Shown here in pieces: positions 61,398 to 64,000 of a stretch of 64,000 nucleotides of DNA. Source of the DNA: Buchnera aphidicola (Aphis nasturtii). GTDB lineage: Bacteria > Pseudomonadota > Gammaproteobacteria > Enterobacterales > Enterobacteriaceae. The stretch covers positions 335,448 to 399,447 of the forward strand of contig NZ_CP034888.1 of the NCBI RefSeq assembly GCF_005083345.1. Direction: 5' to 3'. Position numbers and translations under genes: made by a program. The notes under the pieces are model-generated. The model made no database searches, was not told the origin of the DNA, and saw only the letters and a list, made by a program, of their open reading frames with translations. The stretch's first letter is position 1; each line of letters opens with the position of its first letter.

Positions 61398-64000
61398 TTA
61401 TTTTTCACTTTTATAAAATAAATTGTTAAAAATTTTTATTTTATGAGATAATTTTGAATATATTTGATGTAAATTTTTTAATTTTTCTTGTTCTTTTTTT
61501 ATAATATGTTGAGGAGCGCAACGTAAAAAATTTTTATTTAAAGTTCTTTCTTCTGTAGCTATAATTTTTAATTTTATCTTATTTATTTCTTTACTCAATC
61601 TTTTTAATTCTATTTTTTTATCTATTATTTCAAGCATAGGAATAAAAATTTCTACTTTATCAATTATTTTTTTTATAGATAATAAAGGTTCTTTATATTT
61701 TATAGAAACAATTTCAATTTTTTCTAAATAAGCTATGTTTTTTAATAATAAAAAATTTTCTTGAATAATTTTTTCTCGATCAAAAGAAACATTTTTTAAA
61801 AATAAAGATAACAATTTTTTGGAACCAATATTCATTTCAGACCTAATATTTCTTAAAAAAATTATTACTTTTTTTATCCAATCCATATGTAATAAAATTG
61901 TTTTATTAAAAAACAAATTATTATATTTTGGAAAAGGCTGAAGCATAATTGTTTTTTCTTTAATATTTTTAATTATTTTGATACGTTGCCAAATAGTTTC
62001 AGTAATAAAAGGAATAATTGGATGTAACAATTTCAAAAGTCGCTCTAAAATATCAACTAAAACATTTTTAGTGGAATACACATCTTTAGACGGATTAAAT
62101 TTTATAATTAATTTTACAAATTCTAAATACCAATCACAAAAAGTATTCCAAGTAAAATCATATAAAATATTTGCTGAAATATCAAATCGATAGCTATCTA
62201 ATGAATTTCTATATAATTTTATTACATTATTAAACTCTATTAAAATCCATTTATTTATAAAAAGCATATTATTATTTATTTTCAACTCGGAAAAATGATG
62301 ATTTTTTGTATTGATTAAAACAAATCGACTAGCATTCCAAAGTTTATTACAAAAGTTTCGATATCCTTTCAATCGACTCATATCCCATTTAATATCACGT
62401 GTATTAGAAGCCAGAGCACAAAACGTAAAACGTAATGCATCTGTACCTGTTGGGCTAATTCCATTAGGAAATTGATTTATAGTACGTGCTTTAATTTTCT
62501 CGGATAATTGTGGTTGTAATAAATTATTTGTTCTTTTTTTAATTAAATTATCTAATGAAATACCATCTATCATATCTAAAGGATCAATAACATTTCCTTT
62601 CGACTTTGACATTTTTTGACCTTCTTCATCACGTATTAAACCGGTAATGTAAACATTTTTAAAAGGTACCTGAGATATACCAAAATTATCTTTAACAAGA
62701 TACATAGTTAGCATAATCATTCTAGCAATCCAGAAAAAAATAATATCAAAACCACTAATTAATACATCAGTTGAATGAAAAATATTTAAAAATTTTGTTT
62801 TTTTAGGCCAACCTAATGTAGAAAAAGTCCACAATCCAGAAGAAAACCAAGTATCTAAAACATCTTCATCTTGAGTTAATTGTATATTATGTAATATATT
62901 GTAATTTTTTCTTATTTCACTTTCATTATGTCCAACATATATATTTTTTTTACAATCATACCAAACTGGAATACGATGCCCCCACCATAATTGACGTGAA
63001 ATACACCAGTCTTCAATATTATTCATCCAAGATAAATACATAGTTTCATATTGTGATGGAATAAAATTAATTTTTTTTTCTTTAACTGCAGAAATAGCTA
63101 AATTAGCTAATTTTGATGTTTTTAAATACCATTGATTAGTTAGCATAGGCTGAATAATTACACCACTTCTATCACTATGAGGTGTAAGAATCTCACATTC
63201 TTCTACTTTTTCTAAAAGTCCGATTTTTTTTATTTCCTTAATAACTTCTATTCTTGCAGCGATAATATCTAAATTTTGAAATTTAATTGGTACCAATGCA
63301 CTATATGTATCAGATATCTGACCTTTATAATCATAAATATCAAAATTATTTTTAATTTTTCCATTAAATGTAAAAATATTAATCATTGGTAACTTATGGC
63401 GTAATCCAACTTTATAATCATTAAAGTCATGTGCAGGTGTAATTTTTACACAACCTGTTCCTTTTGTTATATCCGCATATTTATCTCCGATAATAGGTAT
63501 AATTCTATTAACTAACGGACATACAACAAATTGACCAATGAACTGATTATAATTTTTATCTTTTGGATTCACAGCTAAAGCTGTATCACCTAGTAGTGTT
63601 TCAGGTCTAGTTGTAGAAACTGTTAAGTATTGGATCTTATTATTATTTTTTTTTGAGTTTAAAAAAATAGGATATCGAATAAACCATTTTTTACTTTTTA
63701 TTAAACGATGCTCTACTTCTAAATCTGAAATAACTGTTTCTAATATCGAATCCCAATGTACTAATCTTTTTTTTTGATATATTAAATTATTTTTATAGAA
63801 AATAATAAAAGCTTCTTTAACAGAATTACAAATATCAGGATCTAAAGTAAATTTTTCACGATCCCAATCCACAGAATTACCTAAACGTCGCATTTGTTTT
63901 GTAACAATTAAATTATATTTATTTTTCCATGACCATATTTTTTGAATAAAATCATCTCTATTATAATCTTTTTTAGTTTTACGTTCTGTACGATATATTT
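61398..64000 (-). CDS. valS: Valyl-tRNA synthetase (5' end outside the window)
   Basis: A class I synthetase with editing domain. The open frame continues past base 64000 (it still reads RTERKTKKDYNRDDFIQKIW there), so only the C-terminal about 867 residues are seen; E. coli ValS has 951. Present are MRRLGNSVDWDREKFTLD, the CP1 editing domain with VSTTRPETLLGDTA and HDFNDYKVG, the KMSKS loop in EEGQKMSKSKGNVIDP, the anticodon-binding domain, and a C-terminal coiled coil. The HIGH motif lies outside the window. Confidence 0.96.
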   Translation of the reverse strand, partial: IYRTERKTKKDYNRDDFIQKIWSWKNKYNLIVTKQMRRLGNSVDWDREKFTLDPDICNSVKEAFIIFYKNNLIYQKKRLVHWDSILETVISDLEVEHRLIKSKKWFIRYPIFLNSKKNNNKIQYLTVSTTRPETLLGDTALAVNPKDKNYNQFIGQFVVCPLVNRIIPIIGDKYADITKGTGCVKITPAHDFNDYKVGLRHKLPMINIFTFNGKIKNNFDIYDYKGQISDTYSALVPIKFQNLDIIAARIEVIKEIKKIGLLEKVEECEILTPHSDRSGVIIQPMLTNQWYLKTSKLANLAISAVKEKKINFIPSQYETMYLSWMNNIEDWCISRQLWWGHRIPVWYDCKKNIYVGHNESEIRKNYNILHNIQLTQDEDVLDTWFSSGLWTFSTLGWPKKTKFLNIFHSTDVLISGFDIIFFWIARMIMLTMYLVKDNFGISQVPFKNVYITGLIRDEEGQKMSKSKGNVIDPLDMIDGISLDNLIKKRTNNLLQPQLSEKIKARTINQFPNGISPTGTDALRFTFCALASNTRDIKWDMSRLKGYRNFCNKLWNASRFVLINTKNHHFSELKINNNMLFINKWILIEFNNVIKLYRNSLDSYRFDISANILYDFTWNTFCDWYLEFVKLIIKFNPSKDVYSTKNVLVDILERLLKLLHPIIPFITETIWQRIKIIKNIKEKTIMLQPFPKYNNLFFNKTILLHMDWIKKVIIFLRNIRSEMNIGSKKLLSLFLKNVSFDREKIIQENFLLLKNIAYLEKIEIVSIKYKEPLLSIKKIIDKVEIFIPMLEIIDKKIELKRLSKEINKIKLKIIATEERTLNKNFLRCAPQHIIKKEQEKLKNLHQIYSKLSHKIKIFNNLFYKSEK

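Noticed and set aside
1..64000. CRISPR arrays, insertion sequences, prophage or attachment sites
   Set aside because: I saw no spaced direct repeats, transposase motifs, integrase or phage structural genes; repeated AT motifs are explained by base composition.

Overview
The window is about 64 kb of a very AT-rich chromosome. It has tightly packed genes of gamma-proteobacterial (Escherichia-like) type, AT-only spacers, Lys/Asn/Ile-rich proteins, and no insertion sequence, phage or CRISPR. Gene content and order match the reduced genome of an aphid endosymbiont, Buchnera aphidicola. Block after block is collinear with E. coli but with neighbours deleted: serC-aroA-cmk-rpsA-ihfB, znuCB, minCDE, flgNA/flgBCDEFGHIJK, rpmF-fabD-fabG-acpP, tmk-holB-ycfH-ptsG-hinT, and pyrD-rlmKL-uup. 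The species assignment is an inference from synteny and composition. The 3' end of one gene (valS reading leftwards) is in the window, but its start lies beyond base 64000.

Layout. 1-8.3 kb: glpF (broken), then on the minus strand tpiA, ihfB (broken), rpsA, cmk, aroA, serC, serS. 8.5-11.8 kb: trxB, infA, aspS. 11.8-16.4 kb: znuB, znuC, mepM, pykA. 16.6-22.3 kb: zwf, htpX, a yobF relic, cspC, yoaE, tsaB. 22.3-24.2 kb: minE, minD, minC. 24.4-25.9 kb: rsmC, tRNA-Leu(UAA), tRNA-Cys(GCA) and a 5'-truncated tRNA-Ser(UGA). 25.9-29.9 kb: ompA, murJ, pyrC. 29.9-39.7 kb: a flagellar hook/basal-body cluster. 39.8-50.5 kb: rne, rluC, rpmF, fabD, fabG, acpP, tmk, holB, ycfH, ptsG, hinT. 50.5-51.1 kb: an lpoB (ycfM) relic. 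51.3-64 kb: an OmpF-like porin, asnS, pncB, pyrD, rlmKL, uup, trhO, valS.

The genes support a glucose-fed nutritional symbiont. PtsG imports glucose, and zwf, tpiA and pykA process it. aroA (shikimate) and serC feed amino-acid provision. pyrC and pyrD make pyrimidines and pncB salvages NAD. There is a minimal fatty-acid set, a Min division system, murJ and mepM for cell wall, two outer-membrane proteins, and many translation genes. The flagellar genes encode rod, rings, hook and export-dependent parts. No filament gene is present here, and FlgJ lacks its muramidase domain.

The most notable observations concern decay and its possible rescue. Three genes (glpF, ihfB, flgN) are each broken by a single one-base deficit located in a run of 9-10 A's. 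Adding one A restores an otherwise clean protein of family length in all three. This is the pattern expected if slippage on poly(A) tracts rescues the reading frame. The tRNA-Ser(UGA) gene has lost its 5' 20 bases at a sharp boundary with a 16-bp palindrome, while its remaining 65 bases look perfect. Relics of yobF (upstream of cspC) and lpoB (downstream of hinT) can still be read. GlpF and HinT each carry a substitution at a family-defining residue.
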